Shown here: positions 62,691-64,000 of the stretch, one piece after another
Position numbering within the stretch: the stretch's first letter is position 1
Layout: every line of letters starts with the position of its first letter
From: Sinohyriopsis cumingii
Taxonomy: Eukaryota > Mollusca > Bivalvia > Unionida > Unionidae
Assembly: GCA_028554795.2 (NCBI GenBank)
Contig: CM068831.1
Coordinates: 29,602,659 to 29,666,658 of the forward strand
Length of the DNA stretch: 64,000 nt
Direction: 5' to 3'
The notes under the pieces: model-generated
Database searches by the model: none
Told to the model about the DNA's origin: nothing
The model's input: only the letters and a program-made list of their open reading frames with translations
Position numbers and translations under genes: made by a program

Positions 62691-64000
62691 ATGGGATAAA
62701 GTTTAACACATTATCACCAACTTTTTCGATCAGCTGATACTCTCTTCTCCTCCTCCCTATCTTTTCCCATTGGGTATTTATTTTCTTCTCGACTGTATGC
62801 CGCATGGCAATCATTTATAGTAGATCATGTCAATTTGGCAAATACTTGCAATGCCTATCTGATATAAATTCTGAAATATAGTCAATTGTAATAGGACACA
62901 GGAAATTAAGCTAAGCACGATCATCTGAGTGGACTGTGCATTCTTATGAGCTGCAAAGAACATGCTCATCGTATTAGTTCAGAGTTTTGCTTTTGATGGA
63001 ATGTAGTGTCAATTAAAGATTGACCTTGATGACGTCATCAGAAAACAAAGACTATCTTTTCCTCGAGTTCGTCAAACATCTAACATGCACCTCACATGGA
63101 AAATGATGTTCCAATTGATTTCAGTCATAAATCGGAGACTATCGATCTTGTGTACACTAAGAGAAGCAACCTCCAGATTCGAACATGCACACTATGAACT
63201 CAAGACGGAGACAACATATAGAACATTTATTCTCATTAAAGATACACATTGTATGTGGCTAACAAATATATCCATTAAAAAATTATCGTGGATATTTGCT
63301 ATGACCAACAAATAAAATCAATGGACACATAACGATAAATCCTCATCATTTTTGAATCCCATTTTGGGAAATATTCCACAGCCATATGTCCAGGTTTCGA
63401 TCCAATTTCAATATCAGTCGTGTATCTATCATTTTTTAAAATAAAGTCCTCGCGTACTCTTGAAAAACCTCTATGACAAATAAAACAAATAACTCAGATG
63501 AACATAAGAAGCTCTGTGAAGCTAGATAAAGAGAACTATTTTGGCGCTGAAATCAGCTCCAGATTTCACGTGGGTGTAGCAACAACTTAAGCAGAAGATT
63601 ACCTGCAAAAGAACAACATTAACGTTGGTTTATAAAATATAATACGTACAATAATATTGTAACTTTAGTATAAAGATGCTGAAAAGTGGAATAATGAGTA
63701 TATTTTTAGTTTGTTTATGTTTTATATGACTATTTACCACCATCAGCTATTAACAAAACTATAGTTTGTAAACCTAAAACTGACATGTCGATCTTAGGTT
63801 AAATAATTAACTCGAATACGTAAACGTCGTTTCACTTTGCAGCCCTTAATAAACAAGCTAGAGCATAGTGCCAAACATTTTACTAGCAGCATTTAGCAAA
63901 CACTCAGTTTCTCAAAATATACGTTTGAGACTGGACAATTGTCTATACCAATTGTCCTTGTTAGCCACAGGCTTCTGATTTCTTAATACCATTCATAGTC
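62691..64000. other. unrecognised AT-rich sequence
   Basis: No gene recognised. At 63,027-63,040 there is a perfect 14-base palindrome, TGATGACGTCATCA, containing a full CRE site (TGACGTCA); without a gene nearby its function is unknown. Confidence 0.4.

Overview
The window is AT-rich eukaryotic, almost certainly metazoan, nuclear DNA. I find no host protein-coding gene that I can name. It reads as a repeat-dense intergenic or long-intron region. Two tRNA-headed SINE families, several LINE lineages, a Penelope-type GIY-YIG remnant, a DIRS-like gag remnant, hAT-like MITEs and more than a dozen long (TA)n arrays point to a lophotrochozoan invertebrate. A mollusc is my best guess, because the tail of SINE-B looks like molluscan SINE tails. 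That placement is inference, not proof.

Layout. 1-13.6 kb: diverged LTR-like repeats, an hAT-like MITE sitting in an old SINE-B tail, two SINE-A copies, another SINE-B with an internal deletion, and several microsatellites. 13.6-18.1 kb: a 31-36 bp minisatellite, a decayed CR1/L2-type LINE on the minus strand, four microsatellite tracts and one very clean full-length SINE-B. 18.3-20.4 kb: a 34-bp tandem repeat followed by a broken gag-like region of DIRS type. 20.4-32 kb: mostly unrecognised AT-rich DNA, with SINE-A copies at 23.6, 24.5-25.1 (carrying a nested hAT-like MITE in its tail) and 32.0 kb, and one weak candidate exon. 32-41 kb: LTR-like repeats, a Penelope-like 3' fragment, a truncated SINE-B, an RNase H-type LINE fragment and a tiny templated insertion. 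41-58 kb: two local duplication systems (43.4/44.1 kb and 49.2-51.0 kb), a CR1-like LINE whose catalytic core has been lost and whose interior now holds a CT/TA microsatellite, long TA arrays and more LTR-like repeats. 58.8-62.7 kb: one nearly full-length but inactive LINE on the minus strand, clearly richer in GC than its surroundings. 62.7-64 kb: unrecognised.

No gene network can be described. The story is one of mobile-element layering: SINE tails serve as landing sites for hAT-like MITEs, LINE fragments decay and recombine with simple repeats, and short local duplications are common. Most of the long open frames overlap one of these elements or are (TA)n reading through as Ile-Tyr repeats. 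I see no CRISPR, rRNA, functional tRNA gene or operon. I did not find a convincing new biological system. The most informative observations are the nested insertions with clean target duplications, the 40-bp templated insertion, the 52-bp exact duplication and the LTR-like repeat family.
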